This document shows positions 15,746-24,541 of a DNA stretch of 64,000 bases, one piece after another. The stretch's first letter is position 1. Every line of letters starts with the position of its first letter. Under the pieces are notes generated by a model. That model saw only the letters and a list, made by a program, of their open reading frames with translations, was not told the DNA's origin and made no database searches. A program made the translations under genes and the position numbers. The stretch is from Bacteroidales bacterium (GTDB taxonomy: Bacteria > Bacteroidota > Bacteroidia > Bacteroidales > UBA4417), in assembly GCA_016707705.1 (NCBI GenBank), contig JADJHD010000031.1, positions 1 through 64,000 of the forward strand, read 5' to 3'.

Positions 15746-18223
15746 ATGAAGATCTCCTGCAACTGGCTGAAAGACTATATCCCCACCGAGCTGGACCCTG
15801 TTGAAATTGGCCGTATCCTTACCGATTGCGGACTTGAAGTTGAAGCTGTCGAAGAATTTGAAACCGTGAAAGGCGGTTTGAAAGGGGTAGTTATCGGACA
15901 TGTGCTTTCTACCAGCCGTCACCCGAATGCTGACAAGCTTACCTGCTGCAAGGTGGATGTAGGCGGCGGACAAGTGCTGGATATTGTATGTGGCGCTCCC
16001 AATGTAGCTCCAGGACAGAAAGTCCCGGTTGCAACAGTGGGAACCGTGATATACAATGGAGATGAATCCTTTGTGATCAAGGCTTCCAAGTTAAGGGGTG
16101 AACCCTCAGAAGGCATGATTTGCGCCGAAGATGAGCTTGGACTGGGAGATTCTCATGCAGGAATCATGGTTCTGGATGAAAATTCAGTCGTTGGAACTCC
16201 TGCCGCTGAATATTTTGGAGTAACCGAAGATACCGTTCTTGAAGTAGCCATAACCCCCAACCGTTCAGACGCAGCCTCACATTTCGGTGTAGCCCGCGAT
16301 CTGGCAGCAGCACTGAAAAACAGGGAGACCCAGCATCCGCTCGTGCCTTTCACAAAGCCAGTTGTTGCGTGGGACAGCCTCTACTCAGCCCGTACCAATG
16401 AATTGCCAATTCCCGTTAGTGTTGAGAGTCCGGAAGCCTGCAAAAGGTACTCCGGAATCACCATCAGCGGACTAAAAGTACAGGATTCACCGGCCTGGCT
16501 CAGGGACAGACTTAAAGCTGTTGGACTTCGTCCGATCAATAATATTGTGGATATCACCAATTATGTCCTGATGGAAACAGGGCAGCCCCTTCATGCATTT
16601 GATGCAGCCAAAATCAAGGGCAATAAGGTGGTTGTGAAGAAATTATCTGCAGGAACCCGCTTTGTCACCCTCGATGGTGTTGAAAGGGAACTGGGAGCTG
16701 ATGACCTGATGATCTGCAATGCTTCAGAAGGTATGTGCATTGGGGGCGTATTCGGAGGTGCCGATTCAGGAGTAAGTGAGCAGACTACTGCCATTTTCCT
16801 GGAGAGTGCCTATTTCGATCCTACCCATATCCGCAAGACCTCCAAGTTGCATGGACTCAAGACTGATGCCTCCTTCCGCTTCGAGCGCGGGACTGACCCA
16901 AACATGACCATTTATGCCATGCAAAGGGCTGCTGCACTGATGATTGAGTTTGCCGGCGGACATCTTTCATCCGAAATTGTGGATGTATATCCTGAGCCTG
17001 TTCAGAACAGGGAAATTGAGGTAAACATTCAGAGGATGGAAACCCTGATTGGCAAGGCAATCGGAAGGCAGAAGATTAAAGATATCGTTGAATCGCTTGA
17101 TATAGTGGTGCTTGATGAAACTGCCGAGGGATTCAATCTCTCCATTCCTCCCTTCAAGGTGGATGTGGAGCGTGAAGCAGATGTTGTTGAGGAAGTGCTG
17201 AGAATCTATGGATACAACAATGTAGAAATGCCTACTGCGGTCCATTCTTCACTTTCCTTCAGCCTGAAGCCCGATCCGGAAAGGGTACAGAACCTGGTTG
17301 CGGATTTCCTCAGCAGCAATGGCTTCTATGAAATCCTGACCAATTCGCTGAGCAGTGTTGCCTATTACGAAAAATCGGAGATTTTCCCTATTGAACAGGG
17401 AGTGAAGATATTGAATCCACTCAGCCGTGATCTGGAAATGATGCGTCAGACCCTGCTTTTCAGTGGACTGGAGTCAGTAGCCTACAATCTGAACCGCAGG
17501 CAGAGCGATCTTAAATTCTATGAATTCGGGAATGTGTACAAGCTGGTTCCTGAATTTGCAAATGACAATGATGTTACGAAGCGCTATTCGCAAAAGAAGA
17601 AGCTCGCCCTTTATGTAACCGGCAAGCAGGAATCGGAAAGCTGGTACCATGCAGAGCGCAAGGCAGATTATACCTTCCTGAAATCTTATATTTTCGCAGC
17701 TCTTAGAAAAGCCGGCGTTGCAGTATGGAGTCTTCAGCCATCAGAGGCAGATCCAAGGATGTTCAGTGCTGCTGAAGCTTTTAAGCTTGGTAACAAGGAG
17801 TTCCTTGTGATGGGCAAATTGCAGGCATCGTTGCTGAAAGGACTGGATATCAAGCAGGATGTTTACTATGCTGAGATCGACTGGAATACACTGCTTGAGG
17901 ATGTAAATCCCGAGAAGGTGAAATTCAGGGAAGTGCCCCGTTTCCCGGAGGTTAGGCGTGACCTGGCATTGCTGCTCGATGGCAAGGTTAAATTCGTGGA
18001 ACTTGAAACCTTGGCATACAGGGTTGGCAAGGGCTTGCTTAAGGCTGTAAACCTCTTCGACGTATATGAAGGCGAGAAAATTGAGGCTGGAAAGAAATCC
18101 TATGCAATTAGCTTTATCCTTCAGGATGAGCAGAAAACGCTCACCGATCAGGAGGTAGATAAACTGATGCGCAAGCTGGCCGATGCATTCGAAAGAGAGC
18201 TCGGTGCTTCCGTTCGAAAGTAA
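15746..18223 (+). CDS. pheT: Phenylalanine--tRNA ligase subunit beta
   Basis: The beta chain of the cytoplasmic alpha2-beta2 phenylalanyl-tRNA synthetase, 825 residues, full length. The domains follow the bacterial order: N-terminal core (MKISCNWLKDYIPTELD), tRNA-binding OB fold (about 40-150, GHVLSTSRHPNADKLTCCKV), B3/B4 editing domain (about 210-400, NNIVDITNYVLMETGQPLHAFD), B5 (about 405-470), the catalytic-like core (about 480-700), and the C-terminal ferredoxin-fold anticodon-binding domain (about 730-825, VPRFPEVRRDLALLLD). The start at 15746 is chosen because the family begins with MKIS; the longer frame from 15704 would run through the promoter. Single gene, followed by a hairpin terminator. 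Confidence 0.98.
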   Translation: MKISCNWLKDYIPTELDPVEIGRILTDCGLEVEAVEEFETVKGGLKGVVIGHVLSTSRHPNADKLTCCKVDVGGGQVLDIVCGAPNVAPGQKVPVATVGTVIYNGDESFVIKASKLRGEPSEGMICAEDELGLGDSHAGIMVLDENSVVGTPAAEYFGVTEDTVLEVAITPNRSDAASHFGVARDLAAALKNRETQHPLVPFTKPVVAWDSLYSARTNELPIPVSVESPEACKRYSGITISGLKVQDSPAWLRDRLKAVGLRPINNIVDITNYVLMETGQPLHAFDAAKIKGNKVVVKKLSAGTRFVTLDGVERELGADDLMICNASEGMCIGGVFGGADSGVSEQTTAIFLESAYFDPTHIRKTSKLHGLKTDASFRFERGTDPNMTIYAMQRAAALMIEFAGGHLSSEIVDVYPEPVQNREIEVNIQRMETLIGKAIGRQKIKDIVESLDIVVLDETAEGFNLSIPPFKVDVEREADVVEEVLRIYGYNNVEMPTAVHSSLSFSLKPDPERVQNLVADFLSSNGFYEILTNSLSSVAYYEKSEIFPIEQGVKILNPLSRDLEMMRQTLLFSGLESVAYNLNRRQSDLKFYEFGNVYKLVPEFANDNDVTKRYSQKKKLALYVTGKQESESWYHAERKADYTFLKSYIFAALRKAGVAVWSLQPSEADPRMFSAAEAFKLGNKEFLVMGKLQASLLKGLDIKQDVYYAEIDWNTLLEDVNPEKVKFREVPRFPEVRRDLALLLDGKVKFVELETLAYRVGKGLLKAVNLFDVYEGEKIEAGKKSYAISFILQDEQKTLTDQEVDKLMRKLADAFERELGASVRK

Positions 18224-18288
18224 TTTGGAAAGATTAAGTGTCCATTTTTGAAATAATGGGCATTATAATACTGAAATACAACCAGATA

Positions 18289-18317
18289 GGGGTGTTTGTC
18301 GAAAACGCCCCTTTTTT
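18289..18317 (+). terminator. Rho-independent terminator of pheT
   Basis: GGGGTGTTT (18289-18297) pairs with AAAACGCCCC (18302-18311), with one G-U, followed by TTTTTT. It stands about 65 bases after the pheT stop. The rest of the 331-bp gap 18224-18554 shows nothing recognisable. Confidence 0.8.
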
Positions 18318-18554
18318 GTTTATCTTTGTTTGTTATTAAGTTTATTGTTTATTGAAATTCTGCTCTTTTACTGGACAGATAACTTCCTCCACTTCCACTA
18401 CTCTTACTAAAGTGCTGCAAGGGATGCAAGCTTAAGTTCGATCCGGCATAACGGTATTTTTCAAGATGCATTTTTTCTGGCATTGCCATCTGTTCCCGAC
18501 TCAGGTCGAACAATCAGCAGTTTTTATTGTCTTATTCTGACCAATTACCCACCC

Positions 18555-19538
18555 ATGGAAACAAAATTTGGTTTTATTTTAATGAGCAGCGCCGAGTTTG
18601 GCGGCTGGCTTAAGCAGCAGCAGGTAAGCAGGGCTATCAAGGTTATTCAGAACCATCATACCTGGCTGCCCAACTATGGTAACTTCAACGGCAGCAATCA
18701 TTTCGAGAAGCTGCTCGGGATGAAGTCCTCGCATATTTCGCGCGGAATGAATGACATTGCCCAGAATATTACCATTTTTCCAGATGGCAAGATTGCTATC
18801 GGAAGGCCGCTGAATATAGTCCCGGCAGGTATCTACGGACAAAACAGCTATGGTATTTGCATTGAGAACCTTGGGGATTTTGACAAGGGCAAGGATCAGA
18901 TGACTCCGGCCCATAAGGAATCCATCATACAGGTGAATGCTCACTTATGCAGTCGTTTCGGACTTATTCCGGATATCAGCACCATTGTTTATCATCACTG
19001 GTTTGATCTTAAAACCGGACAGCGCACCAATGGCAGCGGGAATACCAAGACTTGTCCTGGTACTGCATTCTTTGGAGGAAACACTGTTACTGCCGCCCAG
19101 CAGAATTTTATTCCCTTGATTCTGACGGCCTATCAGGCAATCAAGCGTCCGACTCCACAGGATAACCAAAGCTATGCCTATGCGCTTGTTAATTCGGCCA
19201 GTAACCTGAATATCAGAAAGGGTCCTGCGACCAGCTTCGACAAGTCAGGAGTGCTGTCGCCAGGTTCCATTGTGCGCATTATGCAGGAAAAGGACGATTG
19301 GTACAGGATCAGTCAGGGAGAGGAATGGGTTTCATCCCGCTATCTCACCAAGGTGCAGCATGGAAATATAAATGTAGCCTCTGCCGGTGTTTATGCCGGT
19401 CCCGGAGGTTCGTATCACCTGCTGAATACACTTGGAAACGGTGATGAAGTGATGGTTCACCTCTCACAGAATGGCTGGAGCCGTATCGACTTCATCGATA
19501 AATGGGTGAAGACACAGCTGATTACCTTCAAGGATTAG
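18555..19538 (+). CDS. Peptidoglycan recognition/N-acetylmuramoyl-L-alanine amidase-like protein with SH3b domains
   Basis: A 327-residue protein with an amidase_2/PGRP-like domain (about 10-200) and two bacterial SH3 domains (about 222-275, VNSASNLNIRKGPATSFDKS, and about 280-327, VYAGPGGSYHLLNTLGNGDE). The putative zinc ligands are in IQNHHTWLPNY, IVYHHWFDLKTG and GNTKTCPGTAFFGG; the last resembles the Cys/His end of PGRP amidases. No signal peptide is seen from 18555 (METKFGFILM); the upstream-open frame has no better start. A role in cleaving peptidoglycan is likely but the secretion route is unclear. Confidence 0.78.
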   Translation: METKFGFILMSSAEFGGWLKQQQVSRAIKVIQNHHTWLPNYGNFNGSNHFEKLLGMKSSHISRGMNDIAQNITIFPDGKIAIGRPLNIVPAGIYGQNSYGICIENLGDFDKGKDQMTPAHKESIIQVNAHLCSRFGLIPDISTIVYHHWFDLKTGQRTNGSGNTKTCPGTAFFGGNTVTAAQQNFIPLILTAYQAIKRPTPQDNQSYAYALVNSASNLNIRKGPATSFDKSGVLSPGSIVRIMQEKDDWYRISQGEEWVSSRYLTKVQHGNINVASAGVYAGPGGSYHLLNTLGNGDEVMVHLSQNGWSRIDFIDKWVKTQLITFKD

Positions 19539-19548
19539 AAAACGGCTA

Positions 19549-20400
19549 TCAATGAGCCTTGATGGGCTCAATTCCTGTCATCTGGCAGCTTTTATTCCAG
19601 AATGCTTCCACCAGAGATGCATCCTGAGCCTGTGCATTGGGCTGGATGAGTTTCTTGTCGTGGTAGTATCCCCCGCTTTCAGGAGCCTTAGGCATGGTTG
19701 CGAGCCATAGTGGCGTTGCAGCCCCCTTGTCAGCATTCCTCATAAATGGAGCGGAAATTTTAAACATGGTGGATGTAAATCCTTTCAGTCCGGCACCAAA
19801 TTGAGTCTTCACAACACCCGGGTGTACGGCAAATACAGACACAGGCCTGGATTTAATCCTTTTCGCTAATTCCCTGGTAAAAATGACATTCGCTAGTTTC
19901 GACTGGCAATAGCTTCCGAAAGAGCTGAAGGATTTCTCGGAATTGAGGTCCTCGAGATTGATCCTGCCCATTTTCTGAGCTTCCGAAGCCAGGTTGATAA
20001 TACGTCCTTCGCCTGATTTCTCAAGGTTTGGAAGCAGCAGATGAGTGAGGAGAAAAGGAGCCAGATGATTTACAGCCCAGGTGTGTTCGAATCCGTCAAC
20101 TGTGAGAATACGTGTTTCATTGATGAGCCCGGCATTATTGATAAGGATATCAATTACCGGATATTCTGATTGCAGCTGAACTGCCAGATTCCTGACAGCT
20201 TCAAGGGATGCGAGGTCGCAGACGAAAAGCCTGATATCCTGATTGCCGCTGGCATTAATAATTTCTTCAATTGTTGCTTTTCCAAGGTTAGCGTTGCGGA
20301 CAACTACCGCTATTGAGTATTTCTTTGCTGCCAAACTTTTAAGCAGTGATTTTCCTATTCCTGAGGTTGCCCCGGTGAGGACAACGGTTTTGCTTTTCAT
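19549..20400 (-). CDS. SDR family NAD(P)-dependent oxidoreductase
   Basis: A classical-type short-chain dehydrogenase of 283 residues close to the retinol-dehydrogenase/WW-oxidoreductase-like branch. Seen motifs are the dinucleotide-binding TGATSGIGKS (about 9-18), CDLASLE, NNAG (about 88-91), the catalytic Ser in INLASE, and YCQSK (Tyr/Lys pair, about 164-168), then HPGVVKT. The substrate cannot be told. It is convergent with the amidase gene, with only 10 bases between the stops. Confidence 0.92.
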   Translation of the reverse strand: MKSKTVVLTGATSGIGKSLLKSLAAKKYSIAVVVRNANLGKATIEEIINASGNQDIRLFVCDLASLEAVRNLAVQLQSEYPVIDILINNAGLINETRILTVDGFEHTWAVNHLAPFLLTHLLLPNLEKSGEGRIINLASEAQKMGRINLEDLNSEKSFSSFGSYCQSKLANVIFTRELAKRIKSRPVSVFAVHPGVVKTQFGAGLKGFTSTMFKISAPFMRNADKGAATPLWLATMPKAPESGGYYHDKKLIQPNAQAQDASLVEAFWNKSCQMTGIEPIKAH

Positions 20401-20819
20401 TGGTAATTGGGTTTTTGGGTGTTACAAGTGTTGTTAGTCAGTGTTTTAGTTCAAACAGCTATTGTTGTCGCCTGAATGCAGTGACCAACGAATTGATTTT
20501 AGTTGGCAGCATTACGCTTGTCGCGAGTCCTTTTTCAACTAATGTACCAAGTATGGCTTTCATTGAAGAGCTATAATTTGCTTCGGCACATGCCTTGATA
20601 TATGAGAATGCCCGGACAGCAAGCTGTTCCATGCAAAGTTTCATTTCTGAAGTCTACACCTATTAAATAAAATTGTCCGGAATATGTTTACTTCAGGGAC
20701 TTGAATTGTTAAAAATTGCCATTTTGTCAGTTGTCTGCCAAAATTGTTGACCAAATAGAACTTTTATTCGCCATTGAACTTGTAACTTTGCAGCATAATT
20801 AGAATAACGGGAATCTGCT
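20401..20819. other. Intergenic region with a doubtful small ORF
   Basis: The 419-bp gap holds one minus-strand frame of 61 codons (20459-20644, beginning MKLCMEQLAVRAFSYIKACA) with helical character but no known resemblance, no visible start signals and no partner; it may be a remnant or chance. The right end contains the promoter of the sigma-54 activator gene. Confidence 0.35.
20783..20790 (+). promoter_or_regulatory. -7 element before the sigma-54 activator gene
   Basis: TAACTTTG fits TAnnTTTG and lies 29 bases before the ATG at 20820. Confidence 0.45.
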
Positions 20820-22052
20820 ATGGATTTGCTCACTATAAAACAGCGATTTGGGATTATCGGGAATGCTCCGGCTCTGGACAGGGCTATTGACATTGCCCGT
20901 CAGGTTGCTCCAACTGATATTACTGTCCTAATTTCCGGTGAGAGTGGAGTGGGAAAGGAAGCTTTTCCTCAGATCATTCACCAGCTCAGTGCCCGCAAGC
21001 ACGGACCATATATTGCTGTGAACTGTGGTGCTATTCCTGAAGGTACCATTGATTCGGAGCTGTTCGGGCATGAGAAGGGCTCCTTTACCGGTGCTCATGA
21101 GGCTCGCAAGGGGTATTTCGAGGTAGCCAATGGCGGGACCATCTTCCTGGATGAAGTTGCGGACCTTCCGCTTTCAACGCAGGTTAGGCTGTTAAGGGTT
21201 CTTGAGACCGGGGAATTTATCAAGGTAGGTTCGTCAAAGGTGCAGAAAACAGATGTAAGAATTGTTGCTGCAAGTAATATTGATATCCCTAATGCCATTG
21301 AGACCGGAAAGTTCAGGCAGGATCTTTACTACAGGCTAAATACCGTTCCCATTGTGGTTCCTCCGCTCAGGGAGAGGAATGATGATATTATTCTTTTGTT
21401 CAGGAAGTTTGCCGCCGATTTTGCGGAGAAGTACCGCATGCCGGCTTTAGATCCTGATGATGAAGCCAGGAATATTTTATTGCATGCCAGGTGGATGGGG
21501 AATGTAAGGCAGTTGAAGAACCTTGTTGAGCAGATCTCCATTATTGAACAGAACAGGATTATCACCGGACCGATTCTTAGGAAATATCTGCCTGAGACCG
21601 GTAATCGTGATCTCCCGGTGTTGTATTCGGAACATCAGGTGAAAGGTGAATTCAGTGAGAGGGAAATCATGTACAAGGTGCTTTTCGACATGAGGCGCGA
21701 TATCAATGAGCTCAAGAAGATGATTGTCGAGATTTCGGGACAGGATGTGTTTGCCGGAGGTGTTCATGCTCCTGCTCAATCCAGTCTTGACCAGTTATAC
21801 AATGAGTACCGGCAGCCTGCTGCAGATCACGGACATACAGTTGTTCATCAGCCTGTTGAACAGGATGATGACGAGCCGTTTTCTCCCTCGGTAGTGCTGG
21901 AGGAGTCTCTTTCGCTTCAAACGAAGGAGATGGATATGATCAAGCGTGCCCTCGAGAAATATACCGGTAAGCGCCGCAATGCTGCCCGCGAGCTTGGTAT
22001 CTCGGAGAGAACGCTTTACAGGAAGATTAAGGAGTATGGGATAAAAGGGTAG
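20820..22052 (+). CDS. Sigma-54 dependent transcriptional activator without receiver domain
   Basis: A 410-residue bacterial enhancer-binding protein. The AAA+ domain spans about 10-255: Walker A GESGVGKE (40-47), the sigma-54 contacting loop GSFTGA (87-92, the usual GAFTGA with Ser), Walker B GTIFLDEVADLP (105-116), then FRQDLYYRLN and PPLRERNDDI. A linker of about 110 residues precedes a Fis-type helix-turn-helix (about 370-410, YTGKRRNAARELGISERTLYRKIKEY). There is no receiver or other sensory domain at the N-terminus. The gene stands ahead of lptE and secG, an order commonly seen in Bacteroidales; its targets are unknown. Confidence 0.93.
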   Translation: MDLLTIKQRFGIIGNAPALDRAIDIARQVAPTDITVLISGESGVGKEAFPQIIHQLSARKHGPYIAVNCGAIPEGTIDSELFGHEKGSFTGAHEARKGYFEVANGGTIFLDEVADLPLSTQVRLLRVLETGEFIKVGSSKVQKTDVRIVAASNIDIPNAIETGKFRQDLYYRLNTVPIVVPPLRERNDDIILLFRKFAADFAEKYRMPALDPDDEARNILLHARWMGNVRQLKNLVEQISIIEQNRIITGPILRKYLPETGNRDLPVLYSEHQVKGEFSEREIMYKVLFDMRRDINELKKMIVEISGQDVFAGGVHAPAQSSLDQLYNEYRQPAADHGHTVVHQPVEQDDDEPFSPSVVLEESLSLQTKEMDMIKRALEKYTGKRRNAARELGISERTLYRKIKEYGIKG

Positions 22053-22286
22053 GGAATTTGAGAATTTGAGAATTTGAGAATGAGTAATTAATTGATTAAT
22101 AATGAATTAATTTACGTTGAACTGCTGAGTTTTCAGCGAAAATTAAACTGAAATCTTCTTGAATTGAGTACGATCTAACAGTATTGGCTATGAATATCAG
22201 ATTAATACCATTTTCAAATTCTCAAATTGCCTAATTCTCAAATTCTTTGGTCTTTGTACCTTTGTCTATTATCTTAAAAGTTACCA
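22053..22286. repeat. Intergenic inverted AATTTGAG/CTCAAATT repeats
   Basis: Three AATTTGAGA units at 22056-22081 face the complementary TCAAATTCTCAAATT words at 22214-22245. Between them is A+T-rich sequence without genes. The two arms could base-pair into a long hairpin in a transcript running from the activator gene into lptE. Confidence 0.6.
22257..22264 (+). promoter_or_regulatory. -7 element before lptE
   Basis: TACCTTTG, 22 bases before the lptE ATG, matches TAnnTTTG. It directly follows the inverted repeat arm. Confidence 0.5.
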
Positions 22287-22790
22287 ATGAAGAACATCAC
22301 AATCATACTTCTCATCACTGTCTTGCTTTCAGGCAGTGGCTGCGGGATATATTCCTTTACAGGAGCGTCTATTTCGGCAGATGTGAAGACCGTTTCGATA
22401 AAGTATTTTCCAAACAATGCTCCGATGGTGCAGCCAACGCTGAGCAGGAAGTTTACGGAAGCATTGCGTGATAAGTTCAATAACCAGACAAGTCTGTCGA
22501 TGGTCAGTTCCAATGGTGATTTGAATATTGAGGGAGAGATCACAGGATATTCAACGGAGCCTGTGGCTATTCAGGGTGACCAGAAAGCAGCATTGCAGCG
22601 ACTGAAAATTACCATCAATGTAAGGTTCACCAATGCAAAGGATGAAAAGCAGAATTTTGAAAGCTCCTTTACACGCTTTGCCGATTATGATGCCGCCAGC
22701 CGGTTGTCGGATGTGGAAGAGGGACTTATAGACCAGATCAATGATGAGTTGACACAGGATGTATTCAATAAGGCAGTGGTTAACTGGTAA
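22287..22790 (+). CDS. lptE: LptE-like LPS-assembly lipoprotein
   Basis: A 167-residue outer-membrane lipoprotein of the Bacteroidota LptE group, the plug partner of LptD in the lipopolysaccharide translocon. Signal peptide with lipobox-like end (LLSGSGC, about 13-19), then the family motifs GIYSFTGASIS, VSIKYFPNNAP and LSRKFTEALRDKF. It is followed at 33 bp by the repeat-containing gene and then secG, a syntenic group in Bacteroidales. Identity rests on motifs and synteny. Confidence 0.88.
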   Translation: MKNITIILLITVLLSGSGCGIYSFTGASISADVKTVSIKYFPNNAPMVQPTLSRKFTEALRDKFNNQTSLSMVSSNGDLNIEGEITGYSTEPVAIQGDQKAALQRLKITINVRFTNAKDEKQNFESSFTRFADYDAASRLSDVEEGLIDQINDELTQDVFNKAVVNW

Positions 22791-22823
22791 TTGTTGGGAT
22801 ACACAAATTAAGATATAGATACA

Positions 22824-23918
22824 ATGCAGTCAGATACAGGCAGGTCAGTCAGGCAATCCATTCAGTTGGAGCGGTTCATGGCTGATCCCATGCTTATGGA
22901 TGACCTTTCCATCGACCTTTTATGGCAGCTGGTAAAGGAGTATCCCTATTTCCAGACTGCAAGGCTGCTGCTTGCAAAGAACCTGGATATGGCGGGGCAT
23001 GAGGCTTATCCCTTATCGCTAAGGCTGGCTGCTGCCTATGCCGGGGATCGGAGACTGCTGAAGAAACTGATGGACACCCGAACGACCATGGCGTTGGTAG
23101 ACGGGAAGATTGAGGTAGAAGGAGTTGACGGGGAGGTTCGGGGTTCGGAGTTCGGGGTTCAAGGTTCGGATGTTGACGGGAAGATTGAGGTTGTTGGAGT
23201 TGACGGGGAGGTTCGGGGTTCGGAGTTCGGGGTTCAAGGTTCGGATGTTAACGGGAAGATTGAGGTAGTTGGAGTTGACGGGGAGGTTCAAGGTTCGGAG
23301 TTCGGGGTTCAAGGTTCGGATGTTGACGGGAAGATTGAGGTTGATGGAGTTGACGGGGAAGTTCAAGGGTCAGAGTTCGAGGTTCAAGGTTCGGAGTTCG
23401 AAGTTGAAGAGTTGAAGGTTGACGAGATAGAAGTTGAAGGGAAGGTTGAGGAGATTGTTGAGGGGAAAGTAGAAGAGATAATTGAGAAGAAAATAGAGGA
23501 GAAGGTAGAAGAGAAGTTTGAGGAGAAGGCAGGGGCGTTGTCGCCGTTGGTAGGTTTGATAAGAAGTAGTCTCACGGAAATTGGGCAGGAGAGAATTCAG
23601 GATCCGGCCGGAAGTGATTTAGCCCGTTCTGGAAAACGTATGGATCCGAAGGAGCGCAATGCATTGATTGAGAAATTTATAACTGAAGAACCCAGAATAT
23701 CGGCACCTAAGAAAGAGTTCTTTAATCCGCTGGATCATGCACGTCAAAGCAGCGTTGAACACGATGATCTGGTAACGGAAACTTTAGCCCGGATTTTCGA
23801 GCAACAGGGTCATACCCTGAAGGCTATAAAAATTTATGAGAAATTGGTGTTGCTTATTCCCGAAAAAAGTAATTACTTTGCAGCCCGAATTGTCGAATTG
23901 AGACAATTGCTTAAGTAA
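22824..23918 (+). CDS. Conserved protein between lptE and secG, expanded by an in-frame tandem repeat
   Basis: A 364-residue cytoplasmic protein. The N-terminal about 90 residues (ERFMADPMLMDDLSIDLLWQ, YPYFQTARLLLAKNLD) and the C-terminal about 120 (IEKFITEEPRI, LVTETLARIFEQQGHTLKAIKIYEKL) look like the helical, TPR-ending protein usually found here in Bacteroidales. Between them residues 92-191 are four 25-residue repeats (VDGKIEV-GVDGEV-GSEFGVQGSD), followed by a Glu/Lys-rich, coiled-coil-like stretch (about 195-237). The repeat DNA resembles the intergenic repeat words of this genome. Function unknown. Confidence 0.78.
   Translation: MQSDTGRSVRQSIQLERFMADPMLMDDLSIDLLWQLVKEYPYFQTARLLLAKNLDMAGHEAYPLSLRLAAAYAGDRRLLKKLMDTRTTMALVDGKIEVEGVDGEVRGSEFGVQGSDVDGKIEVVGVDGEVRGSEFGVQGSDVNGKIEVVGVDGEVQGSEFGVQGSDVDGKIEVDGVDGEVQGSEFEVQGSEFEVEELKVDEIEVEGKVEEIVEGKVEEIIEKKIEEKVEEKFEEKAGALSPLVGLIRSSLTEIGQERIQDPAGSDLARSGKRMDPKERNALIEKFITEEPRISAPKKEFFNPLDHARQSSVEHDDLVTETLARIFEQQGHTLKAIKIYEKLVLLIPEKSNYFAARIVELRQLLK
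23097..23396 (+). repeat. Coding tandem repeat, four units of 75 bp
   Basis: Units start at 23097, 23172, 23247 and 23322 and each encodes 25 residues, so the frame is kept. The core words GGTTCGGGGTTCGG and GGGGTTCAAGGTTCGG are reverse complements of CCGAACCCCGAACC and CCGAACCTTGAAC words in the intergenic repeats at 4563-4592 and 10191-10216. Confidence 0.85.
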
Positions 23919-23949
23919 TTCATTTTAAACAACATAAAAATCGCCCATT

Positions 23950-24288
23950 ATGACCGCGTATATTTTTGTTTCTGTTCTCATCCTCATCACCTGTATACTT
24001 TTGATACTGGTAGTGCTTGTTCAGAACTCAAAAGGAGGAGGACTTGCATCTAATTTTTCTTCATCCAACCAGTTTATGGGCGTGCGCAAGACTGCTGATT
24101 TCCTTGAGAAAACCACATGGACACTTGCAATCATTCTGTTATCACTGAGTCTTCTTTCAATCTTTGTTATCCCACGCAACCGTGGAACTCAGGGACAGGC
24201 AGACACAGAACTTCGTCCTGCAATTGATGAAAAAGCTGCTCCTGTTCAGGATTTCCAGCCTAAACCAGGCGAGGAGCAAAAGAAATAA
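23950..24288 (+). CDS. secG: Preprotein translocase subunit SecG
   Basis: A 112-residue inner-membrane subunit of the SecYEG channel. There are two membrane segments (about 2-24, YIFVSVLILITCILLILVVL, and about 52-76, TWTLAIILLSLSLLSIFVI) joined by the conserved NSKGGGLASNFSSSNQFMGVRKT loop, written here as NSKGGG, SNQFMG and RKTADFLEKTTW. The Pro/Lys-rich tail is usual in Bacteroidota. It is followed by a strong terminator. Confidence 0.96.
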   Translation: MTAYIFVSVLILITCILLILVVLVQNSKGGGLASNFSSSNQFMGVRKTADFLEKTTWTLAIILLSLSLLSIFVIPRNRGTQGQADTELRPAIDEKAAPVQDFQPKPGEEQKK

Positions 24289-24309
24289 GGTAGATTTTTT
24301 TCTGCAGAT

Positions 24310-24352
24310 AAAGAATGTCAGAATGTCACATATTCTGACATTCTTTTTTTTA
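24310..24352 (+). terminator. Rho-independent terminator after secG
   Basis: A 15-bp stem (AAGAATGTCAGAAT from 24311 paired with ATTCTGACATTCTT from 24332) has a 7-base loop and is followed by a T run. The remaining spacer to groES shows no CIRCE element. Confidence 0.85.
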
Positions 24353-24541
24353 TCCCTGCAGCTCCTAATTCCTTGTCTATCCATTGACTATCTAAGCCAT
24401 CAGGAAAGCTGACGGCAGAGTGACATTCCGGAAACTGAAAAAATGTCGCGACTCACCGCTTCTGAACCCTTTGGCATGAAATATGACAATTGCGGACTAC
24501 AAGAAAATAGTTAATAACTCTAAACATAAAAATTCACAGAA

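Noticed and set aside
18421..18480. Sequence resembling a tRNA T-loop (GTTCGATCC)
   Set aside because: There is no matching acceptor stem, D-arm or anticodon arm in the surrounding 80 bases.
23019..23366. Minus-strand frame of 115 codons across the tandem repeat
   Set aside because: It is a shadow of the repeats in the opposite strand of the plus-strand gene; the repeat has no stop in several frames.
23097..23396. Regular 75-bp repeats that at first look like a CRISPR array
   Set aside because: The units are directly adjacent without variable spacers, are in frame in a coding gene, and no cas genes are nearby.
24353..24541. A CIRCE operator upstream of groES
   Set aside because: No TTAGCACTC/GAGTGCTAA inverted pair is present in the spacer.
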